A DNA stretch of 64,000 nt from SCBR16-9 sp964537975 (GTDB lineage Bacteria; Hydrogenedentota; Hydrogenedentia; Hydrogenedentales; SCBR16-9). Position 1 is the stretch's first letter. The number at the start of each line of letters is the position of its first letter. The stretch lies in NCBI GenBank assembly GCA_964537975.1, contig CAZIDP010000018.1, positions 7,222 to 71,221 on the forward strand. Reading direction: 5' to 3'. The translations under genes and the position numbers were made by a program. This document shows positions 27,724-37,085 of the stretch, piece after piece. Below the pieces are notes generated by a model. The model saw only the letters and a list, made by a program, of their open reading frames with translations, had not been told where the DNA came from and ran no database searches.

Positions 27724-28554
27724 ATGCTGCAAGCGGTATTGACAGAGAGTGTTAAACGTATTCTTGATCAATTCAGAGAATGCTTTGGCATTCGCATTGT
27801 GTTTTATGACGCCAACAAGCAACTGTTGAAATCGGGCTTGGACCAGCCGGACTGTAGCTATTGTCAGGCTATCCAGAAACTATATGGACCTGAACGGTGC
27901 ATGGCCGATAACGAGTGTGGCCGAAGCCGTGCCGTTGACACGGGAGCACTCACGATATATCAATGTCACGCGGGCTTTATCGAGGCCATTTTACCCATCT
28001 ACGAACATGGTTGTCTTCTGGGTTTCGCCATGATTGGGCAAATTCGCACAAAGCGGCAGGTACCAATTGCAATCTTGCGCGACTGGAAAAAGCAGTATAA
28101 CAATGACGCATTGCGAAAAGCCTTTTTTGCCAAGGACTTTGTTTCAGCGAAACGTTTGGATTCGATACTGTCCCTGTTTTCTATATGTGTTGAACATGTC
28201 ATCAAAAACCACCTGGTAAAGCTGCGGATAGATTCCAATCTCGTGCATGTTTTGGAATACATGCGGCAGCATGTCTATGAATCCTATACCCTGCAAGACG
28301 TCGCAACCCATTTTAATCGCAGCTCCTATGCACTGTCACATGCGTTTTCCCGCCAATTGGGACAATCCTTCAAGCAAGTGTATATCGAAATGAAGCTGAA
28401 TGCCGCAGAAGAATTAATGCGGGACAAGCCGGAATTGACCGTTACAGAAGTAGCGGATCAAATGGGATATGATGACCCGTTTTATTTTTCACGGTTGTTC
28501 AGTAAGCACCGCCATATCCCACCAAGCAAGTTCCTGGAAAAGCTGCGCTCCTAA
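27724..28554 (+). CDS. PocR-type sensory domain with AraC helix-turn-helix
   Basis: A 276-residue regulator; the ATG at 27724 is 7 bases behind GGAGG. The N-terminal 150 residues are a PocR-type ligand domain: CSYCQAIQKLYGPERCMADNE and YQCHAGFIEAILPI contain the conserved Cys/His pattern. Residues 175-276 are an AraC/XylS double helix-turn-helix (YTLQDVATHFNRSSYALSHA; TVTEVADQMGYDDPFYFSRL). In related bacteria such proteins sense small carbon compounds and switch on neighbouring catabolic genes. The next five genes point the same way. Confidence 0.92.
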   Translation: MLQAVLTESVKRILDQFRECFGIRIVFYDANKQLLKSGLDQPDCSYCQAIQKLYGPERCMADNECGRSRAVDTGALTIYQCHAGFIEAILPIYEHGCLLGFAMIGQIRTKRQVPIAILRDWKKQYNNDALRKAFFAKDFVSAKRLDSILSLFSICVEHVIKNHLVKLRIDSNLVHVLEYMRQHVYESYTLQDVATHFNRSSYALSHAFSRQLGQSFKQVYIEMKLNAAEELMRDKPELTVTEVADQMGYDDPFYFSRLFSKHRHIPPSKFLEKLRS

Positions 28555-28916
28555 GCGCCAAGTGAGTTCCCTTCCCGCGCCTCTCCCCCATGTGTTCCAG
28601 AGTCTGCAAGCCTATGCCTTGCAGTCTTATGAGCAGGTTGATTCCCCCATAAAATTGCTAAACCGCCGAAGATATCTGAATGTTCCGGTATTTTTTCACC
28701 CCAAAATGGCAAGAAAGTCCATGCGAATTTAGAGAAATGCTATGGTCTTTGGTATGCCGTCAGGTTACAATTCAACAGCTTCAGGAGCTATTACGAGGTT
28801 TGGCAGCTTTGTATTGGTGTTGTCTCAAGTTGATATGAAAACTTGGAAGAAAATTTACAGTAAATTTTCAGTAGTAGTTCGTCGGCATCACCTGCCGATT
28901 AGAATGGGAGATTATA
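28555..28916. other. Intergenic region before the catabolic cluster
   Basis: About 360 bases without a gene, likely carrying the promoter and operator for the following cluster. The repeat-like TTTACAGTAAATTTTCAGTAG near 28855-28875 could bind a regulator, but nothing decisive is seen. Confidence 0.4.
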
Positions 28917-30263
28917 ATGAGCTTAACACAACAAGTAACGGAAAAGTTGGCAATAGATGGCGGGACGCCCGCCGTTCCTGAGATGGAACCATTGCGGACG
29001 AAGATCGGAGCAGAAGAGCTCTGGGAAATTGTCAACATGTGGGATTTCAGCGATGATCGGAAAGAACGTATCAAGGAGTTGATCCTGGGTGATGATGCTA
29101 TCAAAGGCCCACATCTGTTTCGGTACTACAACCCAAAACCCAGCCGGGTGGCCGCCGCGGAAGAGGCCATGAAAAAAATGGTTGGAGTGGACTATTGCCT
29201 GGCGACAAACTCATGCACGTCAGCGCTGGTAGCTGCTTACCGTGCTTTGGGTATTGGAGCAGGCGATGAAATCATTGTTCCTGCATACACCTTCTTTGCC
29301 TCAGCGGCTACGGTCGTCGCATCCAATGCGATACCTGTTATTGTCGATGTTGATGAAACGCTCAACATGGACCCGGAAGCGATTGAAAAGGGTATCACCA
29401 AGCGCACCAAAGCAATATTGCCCGTTCACATGCGAGGCGCCCCAGCCGCTATGGATGCGATCATGGATGTCGCAAACAGGCATGGCATACCGGTGATTGA
29501 GGATGTGGCGCAGGCTGGTGGTGGCTCCTATCAGGGCAAAGCTTTGGGCAGCATCGGAACTATGGGGTGTTTCAGCTTCGATTATTACAAGGTATTGGTA
29601 AGCGGTGAAGGCGGTTTCATCACCACCAATGATGAGTGGCTATTCACCCGAGCGCAAAGCTGGCATGATTGTGCCGCATGTTGGCGACCTGATCGATTTG
29701 CGAAGGAGCAACGAGACGGAGAACTGTTCTGCGGTGAAAACTACCGGATGAGTGAGCTGGAAGGGGCCGTCGCCTTGGCGCAAATCCGACGAGCGGATGA
29801 AATTCTGGCGGCGCACCGTCACGCCAAGGCCCGAATCAAAGCGGGCATTGAAGATTTCCCGGGCTTAGAGTACCGGAAATTAACGGATTCTAAAGGAGAC
29901 ACGGGAATCTGCCTGGTAATGTTTTTGCCGAATGCTGCCCTGACCGAAAAAGCACTGCATGCCTTACAGGCAGAAGGGGTGCCTGTTGGTGGTGTATACG
30001 ACAAGAAAGTCCGGGATTGGCACATCTACAAGTATTGGGAACACATTCTTGAGAAGAAAAGTGTCGCGTCTGACAACCTGCCCTGGAGTGCGGTGCCAAA
30101 CTCAGAGTTGCCCAAGTACTCTCTGGATATGTGCCCTCGTACCTTGGATTTGTTGTCCAGATCGTTGTTGCTGGATGTAGATAGTACACTCCGTGACAGT
30201 GACTGTGACGCTATCGCCGCAGGCATAAACAAGGTGTTCCGCGTAGTTCTGGGCAATCAATAA
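28917..30263 (+). CDS. DegT/DnrJ/EryC1/StrS-family PLP aminotransferase
   Basis: PLP-dependent enzyme of 448 residues, start at ATG 28917 behind GGGAG. Fold type I marks are clear: TNSCTSALVAA (98-108), PAYTFFASA (122-130), Asp196 in IEDVAQA that contacts the pyridine nitrogen, and Lys225 in SFDYYKVLVSGEGG that binds PLP. The family converts keto-sugars to amino-sugars or makes aminohydroxybenzoate-type precursors. In this catabolic setting it could also run in the reverse direction on an amino-sugar or amino-cyclitol. First gene of the cluster. Confidence 0.92.
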   Translation: MSLTQQVTEKLAIDGGTPAVPEMEPLRTKIGAEELWEIVNMWDFSDDRKERIKELILGDDAIKGPHLFRYYNPKPSRVAAAEEAMKKMVGVDYCLATNSCTSALVAAYRALGIGAGDEIIVPAYTFFASAATVVASNAIPVIVDVDETLNMDPEAIEKGITKRTKAILPVHMRGAPAAMDAIMDVANRHGIPVIEDVAQAGGGSYQGKALGSIGTMGCFSFDYYKVLVSGEGGFITTNDEWLFTRAQSWHDCAACWRPDRFAKEQRDGELFCGENYRMSELEGAVALAQIRRADEILAAHRHAKARIKAGIEDFPGLEYRKLTDSKGDTGICLVMFLPNAALTEKALHALQAEGVPVGGVYDKKVRDWHIYKYWEHILEKKSVASDNLPWSAVPNSELPKYSLDMCPRTLDLLSRSLLLDVDSTLRDSDCDAIAAGINKVFRVVLGNQ

Positions 30264-30290
30264 CTGCTATTTTATGTAAGGAGTTTCCGG

Positions 30291-31124
30291 ATGATACTGC
30301 TAGATGTATGTATAGAGCCGCTGTTTACCAATCTTCCAGCCGAAGAGCGGATAGCCCGAATTGGGGCATGTGGCTTCAAGGCGGTGGAGATGTGGTTGCA
30401 TGATGCTGGCTTTGATGGCAATGGCTTTACCGCGACCCCACGAGACCCCAAGGCGATTAAACAAGCCTGCGACGCCGCAGGCATTACACTCAACAACATC
30501 GTGATCAATCCCCCTGACGATGGCAGCATTGGTGGCGCGCCAGTACTTGCTGAAACACATGGGAAATACCTGGAACGTGTCGAAGCAGCCATAACCTTTG
30601 CGAAAGCTGCGGGCTGTCATAAAGCCATTACCTGTGGTGGCGACATTCAACCCGGCATGTCGCGTGAAGCCATGCGTGCAACCATTCAGGAAGCCCTGGC
30701 CAAGGCTGCAAAGATCGCAGAAATGAATGACTTTACTTTGTTGCTGGAGCCACTGAATTCACGTCATGACCATATCGGCTATTTTCTGGACAGCTCTGAA
30801 GATGCCGCGGCCATGGTTGAGGAAATCAACAGCCCCAACTTGCGTTTGCTCTTTGATGTGTACCACATGCAGATAATGGAAGGTGATGTCGCTGAGCACA
30901 TTCAAGCCAGTAAAAAGCTCATTGCCCATTACCATTCAGCCGCAGTGCCAGGACGCGGTGAACACGATCATGGTGAGCTGGATTACCTGTACATCTTGCA
31001 AGTTATAGCGGAAACAGGTTATGAAGGTTGTTTCGGTCTGGAATACTTTCCAACGATGCCGGATCATGAAGCTTCACTGAAACGCATACGAACCCACCTG
31101 CTCAAATCGGGGGTGTGCGATTGA
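30291..31124 (+). CDS. Hydroxypyruvate isomerase-like TIM-barrel protein
   Basis: A 277-residue sugar phosphate isomerase/epimerase-fold protein. Metal ligands of the AP-endonuclease 2-like barrel are visible: Glu in LLLEPLNSR, Asp in LLFDVYHMQ, His in HYHSAAVPGRGEHDHG and Glu in GLEYFPT. The last group closely matches the Hyi-type family. AAGGAG precedes the ATG by 8 bases. It lies 27 bases after the aminotransferase, so the two are co-transcribed. Confidence 0.9.
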   Translation: MILLDVCIEPLFTNLPAEERIARIGACGFKAVEMWLHDAGFDGNGFTATPRDPKAIKQACDAAGITLNNIVINPPDDGSIGGAPVLAETHGKYLERVEAAITFAKAAGCHKAITCGGDIQPGMSREAMRATIQEALAKAAKIAEMNDFTLLLEPLNSRHDHIGYFLDSSEDAAAMVEEINSPNLRLLFDVYHMQIMEGDVAEHIQASKKLIAHYHSAAVPGRGEHDHGELDYLYILQVIAETGYEGCFGLEYFPTMPDHEASLKRIRTHLLKSGVCD

Positions 31125-31322
31125 GCTCCTATTGAATTATTGTAATACCTATACATATGCATGGTCGTACACTGGTACGATCATGCCTATGTGATCAGAC
31201 ACGGCACAAGGCGTGGCGAACTGCCTGGTATCGGGCAGTACAGTTACCAGATATTTTATTTCGTTGTATGAAATGCTTTAATAGTCAAGTTGTTTATAAG
31301 AGCGATCATGGGAGTATTTCTC

Positions 31323-32936
31323 GTGCAGGACACAGCAGCGTTTACCTTAAATACTATCGACATAGCATTAATTGTGATTTCTGTGCTGTTGATAGTCTCG
31401 ATTGGATTATGGGCTTCTCGAAACCAGGGCAGAAGTTCACGGGACTATTTTCTGGCATCTGGCAGCCTTCCCTGGTATATCATTGGCGCCGCATTTGTCT
31501 CGACCAGTGTTTCCAGTGAACAAATCGTGGGTACGGTGGGGCAAGCGTATCAGCACGGGATGGGCGTCGCCAACTGGGAGTGGTGGTTCTTGCCGGTCTA
31601 TACCATCCTGATTGCTATTTTCATTCCAATTTACCTGAGGAACCAGATCACCACCGTACCGGAATTACTGAGCAGGCGCTTCAGTTCTTCCTGTGGTGCC
31701 ATCTATACCTATGTGATGTTGTTTGCCTATGTATTTATCTTCCTGGTTCCCGTCCTTTATGGGGGGAGCCTGGCATTATCCACACTGACGGGCTGGGAAC
31801 AGTGGATGGTGCTATGGGGCATGGTGCTGCTGGTTTCCGTATACACGGTTAAAGGCGGATTGATGTCGGTGGTATGGACCGATGCTGTGCAATGCATAAT
31901 GCTGGTGGGTGGTGGCCTCATACTTTTCTTTGTTTCATTGAACCACATTCCCGGAGGATGGTCAGCAATGGTTGAAGCGAACCCTGAACGCTTTCACCTC
32001 TACCGTCCCCCCGGAGATGAATTGGCACCATTTCTCGGAATTCTTGCGGGTACCCTGGGACTCTTCACCTTTTATTCCGCCACCAATCAGGTGATGGTAC
32101 AGCGCATCCTTGGCGCACGATCGCGGTGGGACGGTATTATGGGGATTATTTTCGCGGGATTCATCAATCTTCTCCGTCCCCTGGTAACTTGTTTCCTGGG
32201 CTTCATCGTGTACCATTGGATTCATGAAATGAACCAGGCAGCACCGTTGGAAAATGTCGATTTGGCATTTCCGTTTGCATTGCAGAATTTTGCCCCGGCC
32301 TGGGGGTTGCGTGGTATTGTCCTGGTCGGATTCCTGGCAGCAGTTATGTCGACCATGAGTGGCCTGACAAATTCCACCTCCACGATTTTCTCAATGGATG
32401 TCTACAAGAAGCTGATCAACCCGGAGGCAAAAGACAAAACGCTGGTATTGGTAGGACGCATTTCCGCCTTCAGTGCTTTGTTTATAGCGGCGCTGATCGC
32501 ACCAAGCGTTGAACGCTTTGGAGGCATCTTCCCCTACTTTCAGACTGGAATTACGTTTATCGCGACCCCGATTATGGCCGTTATCTTCCTGGGGGTACTC
32601 TGGAAAAGAGCCACTGCGCAAGGCGCTCTGGCAGGCTTGTTGGTTGGTATCACAACCACGGCCATCCTTTTGGCAATGGTCGTTCTCAGGATTGAGTTGG
32701 GAATGCACTGGCTGTATGTGGCCTTTTTTCAGGAAATACTTGTCGTTGTTGTAGTTATTGCTGTATCGCTGTGTACCCCGGCACCCACACGAGAACAATG
32801 GGAACCCTTCCTGTGGCGACCCGCCTTTCTATTCGAACATATCGCTGTTGAGAAGAAGCCCTGGTATAAGCGCCTGCTACTTTGGTATCTTCTATTGGGT
32901 ATTTTCTGGGTTTCAATCTATTGGTATTTCTGGTAA
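31323..32936 (+). CDS. Sodium:solute symporter family transporter
   Basis: A 537-residue SSS-family (LeuT-fold) sodium symporter with about 14 hydrophobic helices. Family landmarks include DYFLASGSLPWYIIGAAFVS near the N-terminus and the sodium-site region LVGFLAAVMSTMSGLTNSTS. I prefer the GTG at 31323, eight bases behind GGGAG; the frame is open to a TTG at 31290 with an in-frame ATG at 31308. It probably imports the sugar or related compound handled by the neighbouring enzymes. It lies about 200 bases after the isomerase gene. Confidence 0.93.
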   Translation: MQDTAAFTLNTIDIALIVISVLLIVSIGLWASRNQGRSSRDYFLASGSLPWYIIGAAFVSTSVSSEQIVGTVGQAYQHGMGVANWEWWFLPVYTILIAIFIPIYLRNQITTVPELLSRRFSSSCGAIYTYVMLFAYVFIFLVPVLYGGSLALSTLTGWEQWMVLWGMVLLVSVYTVKGGLMSVVWTDAVQCIMLVGGGLILFFVSLNHIPGGWSAMVEANPERFHLYRPPGDELAPFLGILAGTLGLFTFYSATNQVMVQRILGARSRWDGIMGIIFAGFINLLRPLVTCFLGFIVYHWIHEMNQAAPLENVDLAFPFALQNFAPAWGLRGIVLVGFLAAVMSTMSGLTNSTSTIFSMDVYKKLINPEAKDKTLVLVGRISAFSALFIAALIAPSVERFGGIFPYFQTGITFIATPIMAVIFLGVLWKRATAQGALAGLLVGITTTAILLAMVVLRIELGMHWLYVAFFQEILVVVVVIAVSLCTPAPTREQWEPFLWRPAFLFEHIAVEKKPWYKRLLLWYLLLGIFWVSIYWYFW

Positions 32937-33016
32937 TAAAGTACTGTTCAGTATTTCTCCTGGTGTCCCGATCTATTCGCATGAAACTGATGAACGAAAG
33001 TTGAAGAGGATATATT

Positions 33017-33739
33017 ATGCGCGTTTTAGCATTCAGTCCACATCCCGATGATGTTGAAATACTCTGTTCTGGTACCCTGGCTAAATATGCGGCAGCCGGG
33101 CACCAGGTGGGCATTGCTTATGTCACGAATGGAAATGTTGGGTCGCCCACATTATCCAAAGTGGATATTGCAGCCATTCGGAAACAGGAGTCCGAACAGG
33201 CCGCTGCTGTGTTGGGCGCTGACTTCTTCTGGATGGGATATGAGGATGAGTTTTTGTATGACACCAGGGATGTGCGATTGCATTTCATCGAACTAATCCG
33301 TCAGTTCGAACCGGACCTAGTATTGTGCCCAGACAAAGACAATGACTACCATCCCGATCATACCCGCACAGGTCAGATTGTTTGGGACACACACATAATG
33401 GCGACTGTACCCAACATTGAAACCAATACGAAACCCTGCAAGAAAATTCACGAAGTATGGTATTACGATACCATAGCCGGAATTAATTTTCTTCCAGAAT
33501 ACTACATCGATATCAGCAAGTATTGGGAGCAAAAAATAGCTATGTTAAATTGTCATGTCAGCCAGAACGACTGGTTGAATGACCAATACCATACCGAGCT
33601 ACGGAATTACGCAGAAACGCAATCCAAATTCCGAGGTTTTCAGTCGAGCTGTGCATACGCAGAAGCATTCAAGCGTCCAAAGTTTTTCCCGATGCCCGTT
33701 TTGGAAAACGGATTGTTACCGGGAGCAGTTTTGGTGTGA
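33017..33739 (+). CDS. PIG-L (LmbE-type) zinc deacetylase
   Basis: A 240-residue zinc-dependent N-deacetylase. The metal and catalytic motif is SPHPDDVE (His9, Asp11, Asp12) and the distal ligand is in NDYHPDHTRTG. Substrates in the family are N-acetylglucosaminyl compounds and similar N-acyl sugars, which fits an amino-sugar pathway together with the aminotransferase in the cluster. The next gene overlaps its stop by four bases. Confidence 0.93.
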   Translation: MRVLAFSPHPDDVEILCSGTLAKYAAAGHQVGIAYVTNGNVGSPTLSKVDIAAIRKQESEQAAAVLGADFFWMGYEDEFLYDTRDVRLHFIELIRQFEPDLVLCPDKDNDYHPDHTRTGQIVWDTHIMATVPNIETNTKPCKKIHEVWYYDTIAGINFLPEYYIDISKYWEQKIAMLNCHVSQNDWLNDQYHTELRNYAETQSKFRGFQSSCAYAEAFKRPKFFPMPVLENGLLPGAVLV

Positions 33740-34539
33740 ACGCGGCATGGTATAAGCTGGGTCTCTTTCAACTCAAGATGGAAAAAGACATCGGCGCCAA
33801 GGTGTTGGAAATCACGCACGCAGCGCTATCGCGCAACCTGCTCTTTGAGCCTGCGGTACCTTTCCAGGTGGAAAGTAAACCCAATGCATGTTATGCTCTT
33901 GCAGGCTGGGATGAAATGTGTCCAACGCTTGCTGAAGCATCCAGCATGCCCCGATTTGGCCTTGCATGGACCGCCCCGGTGAAGACTCAAGTGAATGAGA
34001 CAGCCCTGTCAACTGAATGGAACATTCCTGATTTAATAATGGAACGCAAGATAGCGTCACGCGACAATGCGCTTGAAATGCATTATCGTTTTATTAATCA
34101 GAGCGATCAATCTATCCCCTTTTTATGGGCCGGACATATTATATTTCCAGTGGATGGATTGTTGTATGTCACGCTACAAGGGCGGCAACGGATACCCGGA
34201 CCGGGATGCGACATTAATAACTTAAAGCAGCATATCGCCGATGACGTAGAAAGTTTACGGATTGATTCATTTACCAATATCGGTAAAAGCTGGAAGTTTT
34301 TTGTTTCTGTCACGGATACGGCATGCCTGGTGTATGAAGACTGTACATTATCGGTAACAACAAATACCGGTTGGCTGGGAATTTTCTTGAATCGAGGCAA
34401 TTTTGGTCCCCCTTGTATAGGCATCGAGCCTACCTCCTGCCCCACAGACAGTGCCGATGAATCAACCTTATTGCTTCCCGGTACAACCAGGGAGGTGTCT
34501 TGGTCGTTACAAGTAGATGTTGCCAGTAATACTGCATGA
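33736..34539 (+). CDS. Galactose mutarotase-like protein
   Basis: A 267-residue protein beginning with GTG inside the deacetylase stop (GTGA overlap). The mostly beta sequence, the central HYRFINQSDQSIPFLWAGHIIFPV segment and the late GIEPTSCPTDS match the galactose mutarotase-like superfamily. There the His in WAGH and the Glu in GIEPT would be the general acid and base. It may interconvert anomers of the deacetylated sugar. The family fit is moderate, as no single motif is strictly diagnostic. Confidence 0.72.
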   Translation: MNAAWYKLGLFQLKMEKDIGAKVLEITHAALSRNLLFEPAVPFQVESKPNACYALAGWDEMCPTLAEASSMPRFGLAWTAPVKTQVNETALSTEWNIPDLIMERKIASRDNALEMHYRFINQSDQSIPFLWAGHIIFPVDGLLYVTLQGRQRIPGPGCDINNLKQHIADDVESLRIDSFTNIGKSWKFFVSVTDTACLVYEDCTLSVTTNTGWLGIFLNRGNFGPPCIGIEPTSCPTDSADESTLLLPGTTREVSWSLQVDVASNTA

Positions 34540-34765
34540 CATTCAGCTAACAATTGAGCAAAGACACTGTTACATACCATCAATTGAATGCGGCATCATA
34601 TCATTGGACAAATCAGCAACCTTTATATCATTCTGGGTTCTGCTGTGAAAAACTCCGACCAAATCATTTTACTTTGGGGCATAGGGTGCTGATTGAAAGG
34701 TACAGTAACGAGATGAAAATGTACTGTGGTTCATTGCACTAGAGTATAAAAAAGAATATATTAAT

Positions 34766-35362
34766 TCATTTATCCGTATTTATTTTTATACCATAAGTTT
34801 CAATGGTGTGTATTTTGATTATATCATTTTCGAGTTCACACTTATATTCAACTGGTAATAGTAATATTTTTATCCATTTTTTTATTTTTGGAAATACTAT
34901 TTTATTACCTGATGCTTCGATAATTTGTTCTGCAATTGAATACCCTGAATTTGGACTATACAAAACATGATTCCAAGACAAATCTAGTTTCTTATCTTGG
35001 AATATTAATATGTTAAATGGTCCACTAATTATTAAATTACTTATTTCTGACCATAAAAAATATTTATCTGTAAATAAACCTATTTTGTGAATACCAATTT
35101 TATCTACAATATAAATTGGATAATAGATTGATATTAAAAATATAACAAATATAGTTGTAAATAAAATCATTACTAATGGAATGATATATTTTATAATTAC
35201 AGAATCAAATAAACTAAATATTTCTTCATACAAAAATATAATCATAAATGTTGATGCTAATAAATAGAAGCAACATGCAATAACATTTGATAGAAAAACA
35301 ATACCGGATACGGTTAATATCTGTTTGTTTTCATTAATCGAGCGTACTTTTAAGTACTTCAT
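34766..35362 (-). CDS. Hypothetical two-helix membrane protein, AT-rich
   Basis: A 198-residue protein with two long transmembrane segments (about residues 18-48 and 58-82), then a soluble domain of about 110 residues (..DKIGIHKIGLFTDKYFLWSEI..) that resembles a YcxB- or PH-like domain. I cannot assign it to a family. Codon use is strongly AT-biased compared with the upstream cluster. Confidence 0.6.
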   Translation of the reverse strand: MKYLKVRSINENKQILTVSGIVFLSNVIACCFYLLASTFMIIFLYEEIFSLFDSVIIKYIIPLVMILFTTIFVIFLISIYYPIYIVDKIGIHKIGLFTDKYFLWSEISNLIISGPFNILIFQDKKLDLSWNHVLYSPNSGYSIAEQIIEASGNKIVFPKIKKWIKILLLPVEYKCELENDIIKIHTIETYGIKINTDK

Positions 35363-35402
35363 TTAAGAATGCCCCAAAGAATTTTTATAGAACATATATC
35401 AA

Positions 35403-35780
35403 CTAATTTACTAACTGCTCCCAACCATGTTCAAGATTAAACTGATAGATGATTCCCAATTCAGACTCACGTGTTTTCCATATACCATTTTGGAAATCTG
35501 GAGCTTCCATTACAGGTATATATGTATTTTCTATTGCTATCCACCAAACGCATGGTTCTTCTGGATTACATTCTGAGTAGGCATCTATCCGTCCATTGTG
35601 ATTGTAATCGAAATAGCTGAATTGTGTATCATGACTTTCATCAGTGCCTATCAGACCCAATTCACCATAATACTTTCCATCATTGCCTTCAAATCTACTC
35701 ATTTTTATGATCTGCTTTTCATCCTTGTAGATATAGATATTGCGTTCAATCGTATCATCATACACAATTTGATGCCTCAC
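35403..35780 (-). CDS. Hypothetical protein with one EF-hand-like loop, possibly 5'-truncated
   Basis: A 125-residue soluble protein; the loop DYNHNGRIDAYSE has the DxNxNGxID calcium-binding pattern. The only start in the track of the frame is a GTG at 35780 without a good ribosome binding site, and the frame continues open for 13 codons upstream (..SQLEPLLHDIT..) to a stop. It may have lost its signal peptide and 5' end. Confidence 0.5.
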   Translation of the reverse strand: MRHQIVYDDTIERNIYIYKDEKQIIKMSRFEGNDGKYYGELGLIGTDESHDTQFSYFDYNHNGRIDAYSECNPEEPCVWWIAIENTYIPVMEAPDFQNGIWKTRESELGIIYQFNLEHGWEQLVN

Positions 35781-35836
35781 GGTGATGTCGTGGAGAAGTG
35801 GCTCAAGTTGACTATATTAAAAGCAGATACAGTATG

Positions 35837-36265
35837 CTATTCCAAAAATAAATCCGGTGGCGCCCCTGGAGGTGGTGGTCTGTCATCTTGCCCCACGACA
35901 TCAAGTGCTTGTATCTTAAGGTAAGCTACTTTTCCTTCTGAAATACCGATACGAAGATACCAATTGCTTACATTAAGTTTTAAAGGGGTGCGACACAATA
36001 TTTCATACGTATCGCCTTCACTATTATCGGGTGTATAAGTAGTAAAATCTAATAGTTCATATTCGTCTGGAACAAGTAATGAATTAACAAATTCCTCTGT
36101 ATCTCCAATTGTGATGCTGTTCCGAATCTTTAACAATTGCTCCTGCGCCAACATGTGCTTCTGTTGAATAGATAACACTAATTTATATCCTGGCCATAAA
36201 GCGATCACTAGTATCAAACACAATATCAAGATTACTATTTTTTTTGATAACATAATTTTGTCCAA
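35837..36265 (-). CDS. Hypothetical membrane-anchored protein
   Basis: A 142-residue protein with an N-terminal transmembrane helix (residues 9-26) and an extracytoplasmic part ending in a proline-rich tail (DDRPPPPGAPPD). The middle resembles short SmpA/BamE-like or DUF-type folds (ITIGDTEEFVNSLL) but not clearly. It is part of a run of four unknown minus-strand genes. Confidence 0.58.
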   Translation of the reverse strand: MDKIMLSKKIVILILCLILVIALWPGYKLVLSIQQKHMLAQEQLLKIRNSITIGDTEEFVNSLLVPDEYELLDFTTYTPDNSEGDTYEILCRTPLKLNVSNWYLRIGISEGKVAYLKIQALDVVGQDDRPPPPGAPPDLFLE

Positions 36266-36361
36266 ATACCAAGTTTATGGGATCACTCCTGTATATTGCA
36301 CAGTCAAATTGCTGAATTACATGGATTCCCATCATTTTTGCCAGATTTACATATTGTTTTC

Positions 36362-36940
36362 TTATTGTGGTAGTAATTGAAGAATCTTCTTGTCCATTTT
36401 CAAAACATCATCAGGGGTTATACTTTCTAAATCATCTGCATGTATTGTAACTAAAGGATAACCGTCTTCTGAAACATTAAAATAGGGATGAATTCCCGAT
36501 AAGACATGCGCAGGTACAATGCTCATAAAGAATTTCTGGTTGGGTTGTGATGGAAGTGTTTTCCAATCTGTGCGACCAAAAATGCAGATAAGCCCCATGC
36601 TCCTGCTCCTGAATGATGGCATTACAATGACCTTTTTTTCACCAGGAGTAAAATGATACTCACAAGAATGAAATCCTCCGAGTCGTTCATAAATATATTT
36701 TTCACGTGAATTTCTAACATGCCATTTTCTGTCATTAAGATTAACGAATTCCACTATCAGATCATCATATGTCTGGTTTTCAAATTCAAAAACATAGAAA
36801 GCAGATGCAGGCTTAAATCCACTAACCTGATAAAGAGCGCTTCTCCAAATCCATGGAATATTATCGTATAAATACAAACACGATAGTAAGGTCATAAATC
36901 CGAATAGGAGAATTACTTTTTTTCGTTTCAAGAACATCAT
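36362..36940 (-). CDS. Hypothetical membrane-anchored protein
   Basis: A 192-residue protein with a basic start (MMFLKRKK) and one hydrophobic helix; the frame is open 17 codons further upstream, but this ATG gives a proper membrane anchor. The extracytoplasmic domain has no family I recognise. It is followed leftward by three other unknown proteins of the same AT-rich block. Confidence 0.58.
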   Translation of the reverse strand: MMFLKRKKVILLFGFMTLLSCLYLYDNIPWIWRSALYQVSGFKPASAFYVFEFENQTYDDLIVEFVNLNDRKWHVRNSREKYIYERLGGFHSCEYHFTPGEKKVIVMPSFRSRSMGLICIFGRTDWKTLPSQPNQKFFMSIVPAHVLSGIHPYFNVSEDGYPLVTIHADDLESITPDDVLKMDKKILQLLPQ

Positions 36941-37085
36941 TTCATTTCCATGTGCTCCAGGGAGGTTAATAGTTGTAAATATAACAATCAAAACATAGCA
37001 ACTGTAGTGTCAATACAGAATGGAACAATATTATTAACAGAATTTAATGTCAAAACCGATCCTAATAAATTTGTTAAAATTAGCT

